DNA from: Rhynchopus sp. YZ270_cl-10
Lineage: Eukaryota; Euglenozoa; Diplonemea; Diplonemida; Diplonemidae
Assembly: GCA_964035575.1 (NCBI GenBank)
Contig: OZ037892.1
Location: 62,001-126,000, forward strand
Direction of reading: 5' to 3'
Length of the DNA stretch: 64,000 nt
The position numbers and the translations under genes were made by a program. This document shows positions 1-10,678 of this stretch, in pieces (positions within the stretch are counted from its first letter, which is position 1; the number at the start of each line of letters is the position of its first letter). The notes under the pieces are model-generated. The model had not been told where the DNA came from, did not search any database, and worked only from the letters and a program-made list of their open reading frames with translations.

Positions 1-272
1 CCCATCCCCTCCCCTTTTCCTTTTGGGAAAAATTGCACTCACATACGACCCTTTTGCTTATTTGCAGGGAAGTGTTGGTTGTAGTTGTCCCAGATGCTTT
101 CTATTTTAGTGCCACTAACTGTGTTTTCAGGCACTGTCTTGCCAGTACAATAGTAAAGTGCCCTTGTCTGGACATCTAGCTGTTTACATACTCGCTTGAC
201 TAGTAAGTACCCCCTCTGTCACTGGATGTAGATAAAAAACAAGCGAGCCTAGGGCTAAGTTGAACAACACCT

Positions 273-315
<43 letters not shown>
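1..315 (+). mobile_element. LINE A: 3' UTR end with poly(A), cut by window edge
   Basis: Positions 1-273 match the last ~270 bases of the 3' UTR of LINE B (from about 5716) with only a few differences, and both end in the same 28-nt tail (begins CGAGCCTAGGGC, ends AACAACACC). A 42-base poly(A) follows at 274-315. No coding part is visible because the window starts inside the element. Copies of the same UTR lie at 5716-5984 (+) and 18213-18490 (-). Confidence 0.9.
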
Positions 316-316
<1 letters not shown>

Positions 317-1302
317 ACAAAAAACTATGTTAAGACGAAATCCTACCGATGTGCCTACATGGGGCGTCCCCCGTTAGTAGTGCGCCAGATGAGGGGCATG
401 AAGCGAAAAGCGGCTAAAGGTGCAGGCCTGTGTTGCAGCACAGGTCTGGAGAGTTGAGGCAACTCGCCTGCTGAGCGTGAGAGGAATCAAGGCAGAGGTT
501 CGCTGTCCAAGTAAAACCTACCCTGGTCATCCTCTGCCTGTTTTGTTTTCTGTCGTGATTGTTTGTGTTTGTGGGCGGGATCAGATGGGTGGAGGGTGTT
601 TGCTTTTTGTTTAGCTTGGAGAAGGGCCACTCTCGCACACTCCTTGTTATCTATCATCTAGTTTCATTTTTTCATGCATCCCCAAAGTATGTAGACAGAG
701 AGTCAAGACCACCTTGGCCAAAAGGGTTTTTTCACCACACTTTTCTTTTGCTTCCATTCGTGGAAGCGTTTGCTTTTCTTCTGTTCCTGGCCTGACGTGT
801 GTTCAACAGGTGTGCTATTTTTACTGAGTGGAATCCATTTTTCTTTTTCCAGGTGAGGCACTAAAACAAGACATCCTGCAGACAACGAAACAATGGGCAC
901 GTGTGTTTTTTATTCTCCCTTCCCTTCTTTTAAGTAAGGAGGATTAGGTCTTCTTTTTTTCCTTTTTTTGCCCCATAAGTGTGACGCCTGTGTATTCAAA
1001 TTGATTAAAAAGAATAAAAAACAAACACACGATGCAGTTTCTTGTTTTGTTTAGGAGGAAGTGGCCACTTACTTTACTTTACCGCCCACCTTTTATACTA
1101 AAACTTGAAACACCGACCTTTTTTGGTCATCATTTTTTCATTTCCTTTTTCCTTTTCCATTTTCCTGTTCATTTTATTGTCTTTATTGTTTACTCCATTC
1201 TTCCTTTTTCCTTTCTTCTATTCTCACATACAAAAAAAGACCAAGTACATAAAAGAGAAAAAAAAAAAAAAAACAAAAAAAAAAAAAAAAAAAAAAAAAA
1301 AA
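316..1302 (+). mobile_element. Element X: unassigned poly(A)-ended insertion, no ORF
   Basis: This stretch begins directly at the poly(A) of LINE A and ends in its own A-rich tail (1258-1302), so it is probably another retroposed unit, perhaps a SINE or a retrocopied RNA. I find no credible coding frame. Positions 420-515 fold into short stems (CCTGTG/CACAGG at about 429-446, GAGTTG/CAACTC at about 451-465), which may be a structured RNA head. It lacks the 28-nt tail of LINEs A, B, D and E, so any mobilising partner is different or unknown. Confidence 0.45.
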
Positions 1303-4300
1303 GGAACAGAATGTGCGTCTGGACCAGGCGAAGGCGGCGGACAGGCATCGTGTGGAGGAGCTGACCGCCAGGCACAAGTGGGAACTCGCAGAGGACGCGA
1401 AGAGGATGCATGCGCAGTACTTGGAAGACTGCGATCGGCACCCCGAAGCAGGAGAGTCGCTCCGGGCGGAGTATGACAGGCAACGCTGCGAGAGGCATTA
1501 CGCCATCGCAGCTAAGCATGAGTCGGAGCAGAAGGCGACCACTCTGTTGTTGACGGCGGTGAACCTCTCCCGACAGCTGGAGGCGGAACGCATGGTGGCA
1601 TACGGGCGGTGCTTTGGGGTGGTGTGCGAAGGGCCTGTGTCGGCTCCTCGTTGTTTGGACATCACCCACGTGTGCCCCACTTTGCCTTCCTACAGAACAG
1701 GGGCCTCGAAGTTTGTGGGCTGGTCGGCGAAGAACCAGGGCCAGGTCAAACGGGAGAAGCACGAGCGGGATTTGAACAAGATCAACACCAAGTTCTCCCC
1801 TATTGTGTTTGAAGCCTTCGGGGGTGCAGGCGACGAGGCGAACCTCTTGATTGCGCAGCTTGGAGGCCTGACGACGGGACAGACGTCGCACCTGACAGGG
1901 TCGGCAGAGTTGCGCATCCGGGAGAGCATTGCGGTGGCGTACCAGAAAAAGGTCGCATCTTCCTTTCTGGAGCGGGGTGCTATGTGTGTAGGGATTGCCA
2001 CCCTGAAGCGGGAGCCGTGTGTGGAGGTAGATGTGGCACCGTCTGCAGAGGACATGGACCGGTTTGGACGCCGCAGTGCAGGGGCCGTGGAACCTCTCTG
2101 TGATGATGCGAACCCTGACGATGATATGAGTCGTCCTGCTCCAGACCGGTCGGAGGAGCAGCAGGGGAAGCGCAAGAGGGACGTGAAGCCGGACCACGTG
2201 GAGCCACCGAGGAAGCGGACCGGGAGGTTCGATTCGGCTACCGTGATTCCGGAAGGGCCGGGTCTCGATGTGGTGCGTGAGTGGGAGTTTTTGCGTGAGT
2301 GCCCGGCAGCGCAGAGGCCTCGGGCGACGGAACAGGCGGCCAAGCTGGGAGCCTCGAAGGTGACTTGGTCGTTTGTGGCGGGGGACTGTGCTTTTGAGGC
2401 TTTGCTCTTCGCCACTGGGCGCACGGATTTGTCGGTGGAGGGTCTGCGCCAGGCGGCAGTGAAGAAGGTCCAGGGCCGCGCTGATCTGTCGAGTGCGGCT
2501 GTCCCTAATTTTGGGGTCTGGCAGCGGCTGATGACGAGTGGGGACAGAGGAGACGAGCGTACGTGGGCGGATGCCATTGCAGTGGCGGGGGCAGGGGAGG
2601 CTCTTGAGGTATCTGTGGTCATCCTCAACGAGTTCGCCCGCCCTTCTCTGATGGTGCCAAGAAAACGGCCTAAGGCAGTGGTCCTTCTCCTCCACTCGGG
2701 TGACCAGGATGCGGCAGATGGATCCGGCAGTATCCCGGGACACTACGAGCCCCTCACCATGGACCCGGCTCTGCAGCAGCACATCCTGTCTTTTGAGGCC
2801 ACAGGTGGTAAGGGGGAGTGCCAGTCAGAGCGCCCCATGGCTTTTGTGGGAGCGAGGGAGGCGGAGGCGTCGAACACTTTCCTGCAGTGCGAACAATGCA
2901 GCAAGCTCTTCGATGCGTCGGACGCACACTTCTGCTGTCACACGTGTGGTGGCTTGGCATGTCTGCACTGCGCTCAGGGGTCCAAGCACTGCCCTCTGTC
3001 GCAAATTGGCAGGGCGGAATACTTCAGTGCCCTGTCTTTTTTGCACTCGAATGTTCCGGCTCAGGCTGCCTCTGCGGAGGGGAGCGGAGACCCACCACCT
3101 AAACGGGCTCCTTCTCCAGCAGTGCCAGCTCCCGAGGGCGAGGACGTCGAGGAGGTAGACACGCCAATGGCGGGCGAAGAGGGGCAGCAGGCAGAACAGA
3201 AGCAGCAGAAGCACGAGAAGCAACGGAAACAGCAGAAGCAGCAACAACAAAAGGCGGACCAGGAGAAGAAGGAAGCGTTGCAGCGGGCGTCGGACGCGTG
3301 GCAGCAAGCCCTGGAGGTACGGCGGGAGCATCGTCGGTCGTGGGGACCGGATTTGGCCGCGCTTCGGGGCACTTTTGGCGACCGCCAGCAGGAGTTGAGT
3401 CGTTTCCTGGAGGAACAGAATGTGCGTCTGGACCAGGCGAAGGCGGCGGACAGGCATCGTGTGGAGGAGCTGACCGCCAGGCACAAGCGGGAACTCGCAG
3501 AGGACGCGAAGAGGATGCATGCGCAGTACTTGGAAGACTGCGATCGGCACCCCGAAGCAGGAGAGTCGCTCCGGGCGGAGTACGACAGGCAACGCTGCGA
3601 GAGGCATTACGCCTTCGCAGCTAAGCATGAGTCGGAGCAGAAGGCGACCACTCTGTTGTTGACGGCGGTGAACCTCTCCCGACAGCTGGAGGCAGAACGC
3701 ATGGTGGCATACGGGCGGTGCTTTGGGGTGGTGTGCGAAGGGCGGCTATTCCTCCCCTGCCATGCGGTGCGGAGAGCGGTGGGCGACGACCCTGAAGGAC
3801 TCGAACCTGACTGTGTCGGCGACTGGATGGCTCTCTTTGGTCCTCAAGGTGCTTCTCCGTGCCCGGGCGAGTTCCTGTACTGCTGGGCGACACAGCAGCC
3901 GTGGAGTGGGAACGGGGAGGGGGACGGTGATTGCCCGGAGTCGGTGGTCGCCCGTCAGGCGGTTAGGAAGATAGCAGGGGAGGCCGGATACTGCGACACC
4001 TGGGGCAAGACCAGCGCGGTCATCGTCGTTCGGGAAGGCAGGGTCAGCTGGGGAACCCCTTCTCGGGATCAGCTGGAGGAGGAGGTGGGGCGACAGGCCG
4101 AGGCGGCAGACACCGAGGTGCGTGTGAAGGTGGAGGAGATGGATGATGATGAGCAGGAGCAGGAGGAGGACCTCGACACCGCGATGGAGGGGGCGGATCG
4201 CTCGCATTCTCTGTCAGTGGAAGGCATCCCTGACCAGAAGAAGCAAGCGAGGGTGAGGGAATTGCTGAGGGCTCAGAGCGAGGCTTGGATGTGGACGGAG

Positions 4301-5984
4301 GAGGAGCGGACGGAGAGGGGGGGTCTTTTCCCGTGCCTCACCATGGGGTCGCCGGTGCCTTCTTCTGTGACGAAGTGGATCTCCCTGTTCCACTACCGTC
4401 AGGGAGAGAAACAGGATGGCAGACCCTTGTTGTCACTCCCCCTCTCTACCGCTACTTTCACTCAGTGGTATGAGGTGATGAAGGTGGTGGGTTTGCATGA
4501 GTGGTCGGTTCAGGAAAAGTGCAAGGCAAAGTCGACGTTGCATGCCCTGACGGACAACCGGAGCAGTAGGGGGCAGGCCTTTGCAGCGGAGAGTACAAGG
4601 AGGGAGAATGAGGCACGAGCGGCTCGAGAGGGAATAGGCCGACAACCTCAAGCCTCCTCTTCTTCTTCTTCTTCCTCCACCTCTGCAGGCCGTGGCACTA
4701 CAACCTCCATCGCCCAACCTGCAGTCTCCACTTCTTCCTCCTCCTCATCGGCAGGCCGTGGCAATGCAACCTCCTCCGCCCAACCTGCTCCTTCCCCAGC
4801 TCCCAAAGGACCCCAGCGCCATGCAGCTCAGGGTAGGTCCAACACGTCGAACGTGTTCACCGACGCAGTGGCACAAGCGACGCAGCATGTGCTCTCGCCC
4901 CAGGAGGTGCAGAGAGGGCGCAATGGTCGCGGTGGTGGACAGAAGGGGAGACAGAGCGGAGGAAGGAAGGGGAAAAAGGGGAATAAAAAGAATTAGAGAG
5001 TTAGAGAGTTAGAGGGTGAGAGTGTGTGTGTAGAAGCGTGTAGAGAATGACAGTTTGCCCCATGTTTATTTTTAACCCTTTTTATTTTGTGTTTTTGGTT
5101 CTTTTCATCCTTTGGGGTTTGCCCCCCCTTTCCCCCCTTTCCGCCCCCCTTCCTATTTGTTAATATTTTTGGTTGGCTGCTGGCTAGGACGGGTCTACCC
5201 CAGCGACGGCCCTTACCCCTTGGACGAGGCTCTGAGGGTAGAGGGCAGTCTCGGAGTAAGACCTGTCTAAGAGCCAGGCCAGTGGCATCAGGAGCCATTG
5301 GGCCACTTTTATAGATTGTGCAGTAGAGTAGAGTTTGTACAGAACTCTTGTCCTTTGAGTTCCTTTTTTCACTCCTTTAGTTTTTCATTTTTACCTTGTG
5401 AAGGTCAATTTCAATTTTTCATTTTTCAAAACCACCACAGGTAAGCACGAGACCCACCATTGTTGTTGTTGATTTTGTTGTGCGTTATTGTTGTTTTCCC
5501 CTTTGGGTGTCAGTCAGTCGGGTCAGGTCACACTTACTGAAGTTCTCAAAAATTTTCACCAAAAAGAAAACTACTAAAAAGATTATGGAACTTCCTTTTT
5601 ATTTGTTTGTGTGTTACAGAGGAAACGGCTCACTCAATCCCCTCCTTCTCCTCCCCTCCCCTCCCCAAGACAAAGCAAAATAAAACTACACCGGTAGACA
5701 GAGCAACCCTCCCGTCCCATCCCCTCCCCTTTTCCTTTTGGGAAAAATTGCACTCACATACTACCCTTTTGCTTATTTGCAGGGAAGTGTTGGTTGTAGT
5801 TGTCCCACATGCTTTCTATTTTAGTGCCACTAACTGTGTTTTCAGGCACTGTCTTGCCAGTACAATAGTAAAGTGCCCTTGTCTGGACATCTAGCTGTTT
5901 ACATACTCGCTTGACTAGTAAGTACCCCCTCTGTCACTGGATGTAGATAAAAAAAGCGAGCCTAGGGCTAAGTTGAACAACACC

Positions 5985-6013
<29 letters not shown>
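1303..6013 (+). mobile_element. LINE B: 5'-truncated chimeric RLE-type LINE with poly(A)
   Basis: The element starts directly after the poly(A) of element X and ends with a 988-bp 3' UTR, the shared 28-nt tail and poly(A) 5985-6013. It keeps the C-terminal half of a LINE protein and lacks reverse transcriptase. Its 5' end is chimeric: 1304-1635 nearly duplicates 3411-3742 of the same element (coiled-coil region), then jumps to the end of the endonuclease domain. This is what an RT template switch during target-primed synthesis would leave. Element E (minus strand) is a second copy of this family. No target-site duplication is recognisable because both ends abut other elements. Confidence 0.85.
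1313..4996 (+). CDS. LINE B open frame: RLE tail, OTU-like protease, zinc finger, coiled coil
   Basis: This is an uninterrupted frame of 1,227 residues, but not an intact gene: it is the C-terminal part of a larger LINE polyprotein. Residues 1-107 duplicate the coiled-coil segment at about 703-810. Residues 145-215 (FSPIVFEAFGG and following) resemble the end of a restriction-like endonuclease domain as in LINE D. An OTU-like cysteine protease lies at about 350-480, with GDCAFEAL (candidate Cys about 359) and GHYEPL (candidate His about 475). A RING-like Cys/His cluster (CEQC, CCHTC, CLHC) lies at 525-560. A Gln/Lys/Glu-rich coiled coil spans 625-800, Ser-rich repeats 1110-1170, and the C-terminus is strongly basic (possible RNA binding). 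The Met at 1313 falls inside the duplicated piece and is unlikely to be a natural start. The frame survives the chimeric junction, probably by chance. Confidence 0.7.
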   Translation: MRLDQAKAADRHRVEELTARHKWELAEDAKRMHAQYLEDCDRHPEAGESLRAEYDRQRCERHYAIAAKHESEQKATTLLLTAVNLSRQLEAERMVAYGRCFGVVCEGPVSAPRCLDITHVCPTLPSYRTGASKFVGWSAKNQGQVKREKHERDLNKINTKFSPIVFEAFGGAGDEANLLIAQLGGLTTGQTSHLTGSAELRIRESIAVAYQKKVASSFLERGAMCVGIATLKREPCVEVDVAPSAEDMDRFGRRSAGAVEPLCDDANPDDDMSRPAPDRSEEQQGKRKRDVKPDHVEPPRKRTGRFDSATVIPEGPGLDVVREWEFLRECPAAQRPRATEQAAKLGASKVTWSFVAGDCAFEALLFATGRTDLSVEGLRQAAVKKVQGRADLSSAAVPNFGVWQRLMTSGDRGDERTWADAIAVAGAGEALEVSVVILNEFARPSLMVPRKRPKAVVLLLHSGDQDAADGSGSIPGHYEPLTMDPALQQHILSFEATGGKGECQSERPMAFVGAREAEASNTFLQCEQCSKLFDASDAHFCCHTCGGLACLHCAQGSKHCPLSQIGRAEYFSALSFLHSNVPAQAASAEGSGDPPPKRAPSPAVPAPEGEDVEEVDTPMAGEEGQQAEQKQQKHEKQRKQQKQQQQKADQEKKEALQRASDAWQQALEVRREHRRSWGPDLAALRGTFGDRQQELSRFLEEQNVRLDQAKAADRHRVEELTARHKRELAEDAKRMHAQYLEDCDRHPEAGESLRAEYDRQRCERHYAFAAKHESEQKATTLLLTAVNLSRQLEAERMVAYGRCFGVVCEGRLFLPCHAVRRAVGDDPEGLEPDCVGDWMALFGPQGASPCPGEFLYCWATQQPWSGNGEGDGDCPESVVARQAVRKIAGEAGYCDTWGKTSAVIVVREGRVSWGTPSRDQLEEEVGRQAEAADTEVRVKVEEMDDDEQEQEEDLDTAMEGADRSHSLSVEGIPDQKKQARVRELLRAQSEAWMWTEEERTERGGLFPCLTMGSPVPSSVTKWISLFHYRQGEKQDGRPLLSLPLSTATFTQWYEVMKVVGLHEWSVQEKCKAKSTLHALTDNRSSRGQAFAAESTRRENEARAAREGIGRQPQASSSSSSSSTSAGRGTTTSIAQPAVSTSSSSSSAGRGNATSSAQPAPSPAPKGPQRHAAQGRSNTSNVFTDAVAQATQHVLSPQEVQRGRNGRGGGQKGRQSGGRKGKKGNKKN

Positions 6014-6017
<4 letters not shown>

Positions 6018-8599
6018 GCAGCACTCCTCGTGCCTTTTCCCTCACAGACGCCACCTCGATCTTGCTCACGACTCGCCGAAGTGTGTTGCCTGCAGAGATG
6101 GGGCGGACGTCGCCTTGGTCACCCTTCTTTAACGCCACCAGAGTAGCTCCTGCCATGAACATAGCTGTCTCGGAGGGGGCTTTCCCGCGTCGCAGCAGGT
6201 CCAGGACTTGCGTCATCAGTGGCAAGATGTTCAGGTCCGGGTGTTTGACCATCCACCCCTTGAGGTGATCCCCGCGCAGACCAAAGGGACCTGGAGCAGA
6301 GCCCTTTGCCATGCTATTTATGGCTTTGAGGGCGGCGATCGGCTTCAGCGGCTCGGAAGCAATTTCCGGCAGAGAAGTGGCAGGTTGGGGTTCCTCATGG
6401 GGGTGCTTTCTGCGGAGGATGTCTGTGGATTCCTCAGTACGCTCTGCCAGCCCACCCTTGTGGAGGCGGCTCATCCCTGCTGCCATCCTCCCATTCCGCA
6501 CCTCCCGGACCATCGCCTTCTCCCTTTCTTCCCACGTTGGTTCCTTCCGCTCCTTCTCCTTCTTCGTACCGCCTGTGCGATTCGCAGCTGCTCGCCACAT
6601 TGCTGCGATCTCACCTTCTCTCCACTCATCCACATCCTTCTGCCGCAAGACTGCCACCTTCGTCTTGAGGTGCTTCCCACCTCGCTTCGCCGGTAGGACC
6701 AGCTTCGCGAACATGCACAAACGTTTCCAGCTTGCCTCATCGCCAACTGCGGCCACATCCTCAAGAGCCTGGGTGAACTCCACAGCGGCTGGACGGTCGA
6801 TGCTCGTGGGTATCACATCTGTTGTCCTGATGGGGATTTGAGCTATCTCCCACCACTCCGGCAAGTCAACGTCGTCTGCCTTTTCCACTGCGGTGCGTTC
6901 CCTGGGTGTGGGCTTTGCGATCGCCTTTATCAGTTTCGCACACTGAAGACATGTCTCCTTCGATGCCGACCGTATCCCCCCACACGCTTCACACTGTCCT
7001 AACCCCAACTTGTTGAGGGTGTCGTGGGGGATGTGGTCGCCGGAAGACAGGTGTGCACCGATGTGTGTGCGCAGGCCGGGAACAGAGAAGGGCTGGGGAC
7101 GGTGTAGACTGCTTCCGTTGCAACACGGAACAGGGCAGAAGAGCCTCGGTGCATCAGCCCCCAGAGGAGAAGGCGACTCCTTCGTCATGGCAGGGATGGG
7201 TGTTGCTGTTAGGCCTTTCGGGTCAAGCTCTGCGAAGGGGGCCGACTGGACCATTGCCAGGGCGTTCTTTGGGTCCATTTGCACTTCCTCATAGTGATTA
7301 TTGAGGAGTGAAACTACCCTGACGCGGCGGTCTTTCTGCGTCCGCAAGTCTTTCGATGAGGCTGCGGGGTTGATCGTCACCACTGGATTCGGCCCAGGCT
7401 GCACTACCGCTATCGTGGTGGACCATGCATTTGCTGCCAGGTGTAGGGTGAGGTGGTTGCCCCACACCTCAGGGTTGGTGAGGCCGTCAATGAAGCTTGA
7501 CAGCTGTGCCTCGGTCTCGAAGTAGCGTCTGAGACCGGTCTTCACCTTCGTGACCCGCGCTCTGTCAGCCAGCTCAGTGCGTGCTTTGCTGACATCCAAG
7601 TACAGCGCGTTCTTCTTACCCAGTAAGGCCACGTACATGCACTCGCCGTTGGCTGCGTTCGGCACCCTCTTCCCCCCATGCACCTCGAGGAATGCGTCAA
7701 GGTTTGCCGCCTCCTCCGGGTTGATGTCCCCGTCTGCTCCACCTGCCAGCGCCCCGGGCCCCAGGCTTATGCTCTGAGGTGACAGCTCCCACCCGTCCCC
7801 TGTCCCCGCCGGTCGCCTCAACCTCTGCATGAAAACCCACACCCTGCTGGCAAGTACTCGCAACCACAGCCTCCCGCTACGTGCTCTGTATCGGCCCTGT
7901 AGGAGCCCCTTCCTCAGCAGCACACTCAGCAGCTCTGCGTCCCGGATCAGTGCACAACCCAAAGCCCGTGGCGCCGATCTCCCAAGCTCATACCCCACGC
8001 AAACCAGAGCCCAGATGGCCACCCACTGCAAAGCCACTCTCACAACGGCTGCCCTTATCCTGCGGAAAAGTTGAGAGGGCGGACGCTTGCATGGCGCCTT
8101 GCGCCGACGGAACCTGCTCGCCTGTGCCTTGGTCCAGTTCAAGGACCTGTGACCTCGGCGCGTCCTCCTGGTCCCCCTCCTACCCACCAGCCACAATATG
8201 AGGTGACTGAGGGTAGGGGCGCGTCTGTCCTTCCACATGTCCAGGACCGCGAAAGACACAAACACACCCCACTCAGGTGCCTCGGCTACCCAGCGGGGGT
8301 CTGGTCGGCGCAGAGAAGAAAGGCGTTCCCAAAGGATGCTCCACCAGTCAAACCCAAGCCCATGTTCTGCACGCCCCATGTGAACATTGGGGGTGATAAA
8401 GGTCCCCCACACCCGTAACGTCACACAGTAACTCTGTCCTTCTCGCCCCGCAAGGCTGGCCCCGAACACCAGCATACCTCGCTCACCCCCACCTACAGTG
8501 TTGTTGCTGCAGTTGCTGCTGCTGCTGTTGCTGTTGCTGTCGGTGCTGCTGCAGGTGCTGCTGATGCTGTTGTTGTTGCTGGTGTTACGGTTGTTGTTG

Positions 8600-8935
8600 T
8601 AGTTGCTGTTGTTGCTGCTGATACTGTCCGCCCGCACATCCTGTGTCCGCCCGCGCATCCACTGTCTGCCACTGTTGTTGTAGTTGCTGTTGTTGCTGCT
8701 GATGCTGTCCGCCCACACATCTAGTGTCCGCCCGCGCATCCACTGTCTGCCACTGTTGTTGTAGTTGTTGTTGTTGTTGCTGCTGATGCTGCCCGCCCGC
8801 ACATCTAGTGTCCGCCCGCGCATCCAGTGTCTGCCACTGTTGTTGTAGTTGCTGTTGTTGCTGCTGATGCTGTCCGCCCGCACATCTAGTGTCCGCCCAC
8901 ACATCCAGTGTCTGCCACCGTTGTTGTAGTTGTTG
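8600..8935 (-). repeat. Minisatellite in LINE C, ~72-78-bp unit, about four copies
   Basis: Units read on the minus strand as a block encoding GRTLDVRADSISSNN-like peptide followed by CAA/CAG-rich sequence. Copies differ by a few bases and by the length of the CAA run. LINE D lacks the whole array. Confidence 0.8.
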
Positions 8936-9274
8936 TTGTTGTTGCTGCTATCAAAGCTGCAGCCGCTTGGGTTGTTGGGCACAGGCCTCTTTTTGGGGTA
9001 ATAATGGGGGGGAATGGGGGTGCACCTGCAGCTTCTGTAGCCGCTGCACATGAAGCCCTTGCGGCCATTGCTGCAGGTGTAGATGTTGCTGGTGTGGTTG
9101 TTGGAGCCGCTATTGTTGCAGTAGACGCTGCCATAGAGGCCATCACTCCAGTCATGGCTGCTCATGTTGCTGCAGCGAGAACGTGGTACCTGAGAGTGCT
9201 GAGTTGGTGTTGAGGAGCCCACTCGCGATACGTGCCTGCCGCAACCGTGGGAGGTACTGATGTTGATGGCAGTG

Positions 9275-9420
9275 CTCCTGCTCACGATGCTGCTGCTCAT
9301 GCTGCTGCTGCTCATGCTGCTGCTGCTCATGCTGCTGCTGCACATGCTGCTGCTGCTCATGCTGCTGCTCATGCTGCTCCTGCTCATGCTGCTGCTGCTG
9401 CGCATGTTGCTCATGTTGCT
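9275..9420 (-). repeat. CAT/CTG-rich 12-15-bp tandem repeat in LINE C
   Basis: Repeats of GCTGCTGCTCAT and close variants on the plus strand encode Met-Ser-Ser-Ser blocks on the minus strand. The other frames are also open here, so the Ser-rich reading is not proof of a protein. Confidence 0.8.
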
Positions 9421-9820
9421 GCACCAGCTTCGGCTGTCACCCCCGCCATCATCCATGGCTCCACACAGGAGCACCATAGCCCAAAGCTGGGCACTCCACC
9501 TGCACATCTTCACCACCAAGAAAACAAAAAAGTCAAAACAGTAAAAAACAAAAGGACAAGGAAGACAAAATACACGTCTCTACCTGCACTTCGCCAGAGA
9601 GGAACTACTCAACGGCCTTCTCTCTGCCCAGGACACGCCACTAGGAGGCGACAGGTAGGACCCACACAAGGGGGAAAACAAGTGGGGGAAAGGGGATAAG
9701 GGGAGAAGCAAAGGACAAGATGGGGTAGTGTGTAGCAAAACGTGTGTGCCCCTGCAAACCCGCAACCGGTGAAATATCGACATAATTTAGGTATGTTATG
9801 TGCATAATATACCCATTAGA

Positions 9821-9855
<35 letters not shown>

Positions 9856-9856
<1 letters not shown>

Positions 9857-10678
9857 GTGTTGTTCAACTTAGCCCTAGGCTCGACTTTTTTTTGTTCCAC
9901 ATCAAACTGGACAGGGCAAGGGGGGTACGTTTATAATGCACATGAAAGGCGCTTGGTCCGAGCGAAGCGAGGGCCAAAAGTCTTACAATCAGTACATGTG
10001 CCGGTTTAGTTAGAACGAGGCACAAAAGTGAATTAAACGAGGGAGATATTTGTCATCAGCATGTCGCCCTATTATGTATCGTTGTTTGCCGAGCGAAGCG
10101 AGGCATACAACTATATTTAGCTCTATGACAATTTGGGATAAAGGAGGGGTGAACATTAACACGGGAGAGGCAGGGGTGAATATAGACTGTCCAGTCTGTG
10201 TGGTTTTGCTGTATTTCCAGTATTGGTGCCCAGCTGGTTCTGGAGGGGAGGAAGGGGCGGGATGGGGCTTTCTTTTTACAATACGAAGTTCCTTTCTTGT
10301 TACTTTTGTTTTGTCTCTTGTAGTCTTTTTTGTTTGGATGATTAACGCCAGTAGCGACCCCCCATGGAACTCGTAGGGGATGGGGTGGGGGAAAAAATCT
10401 CCGTCGCTTACTCCTAGGCCGACGCCCACAGACAAACCGCCTCCTTGGCTTACTCCTGACGTTTTCTGTGAGGGGGAAGATTTGGAATTTACATACAAGG
10501 GGCTTGACACCAGGGGGATTACACACATGTATCTAATGGGAGGGGTTGGGGGTAAAAAGGAAACAGGGAACTAAACAGGTGTTGCTACACACAAAAGTTG
10601 GGGTGGGGGAAAATAACAGAGAAGGGAAGGGCAACAGTGCCCACATAAACCACAATCACAACCAATCGCGAGGCCCTT
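9856..10678 (-). other. LINE D 3' UTR
   Basis: About 820 bp with no supported frame, ending in the 28-nt tail shared with the A/B/E family. Upstream of that tail the D and B UTRs are not recognisably alike, so the tail is a specifically shared module. It can form a small AGCC-TAG-GGCT hairpin just before the poly(A). Confidence 0.8.

Larger units (their letters stand above)
6014..9507 (-). pseudogene. LINE C polyprotein, N-terminal part only
   Basis: The open frame begins at an ATG at 9507 (the frame is open a few codons further upstream) and is cut at 6014, after which it reads into the T-run of the LINE B tail. The N-terminus is Ser/Met/Asn repeats encoded by CTG/CAT and CAG-rich tandem repeats. 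It continues with the same region as LINE D: basic linker, OTU-like domain (GECMYVAL; WGNHLTLHLAAN; HYEEV), C2H2-like and CxxC fingers, and the N-terminal edge of RT ending near KARGVLLP. The RT catalytic motifs, endonuclease and second OTU-like domain are absent, so this copy cannot encode its own retrotransposition. The repeat-rich N-terminus is not in D, and I cannot say which version is ancestral. Confidence 0.75.
6014..9824 (-). mobile_element. LINE C: 3'-truncated copy of the D family
   Basis: On the minus strand this copy runs from 9824 (just after the poly(A) of LINE D) to 6014, where it is cut off against the poly(A) of LINE B. Its last 2,541 bp (6014-8554) match 14214-16754 of LINE D without an indel at a constant 8,200-bp offset. 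Everything 3' of the start of the RT domain is missing. Its 5' 1.27 kb (8555-9824) is unrelated to the 5' region of D and contains CAG-rich minisatellites. A missing 3' end is not normal LINE truncation, so B probably inserted here with deletion, or recombination joined the two arrays. Confidence 0.85.

Noticed and set aside
8493-9424. Poly-Gln and poly-Ala frames in LINE C
   Set aside because: Alternative readings of the CAG/CTG-rich minisatellite; the frame continuous with the LINE polyprotein is the Ser/Asn-rich one.
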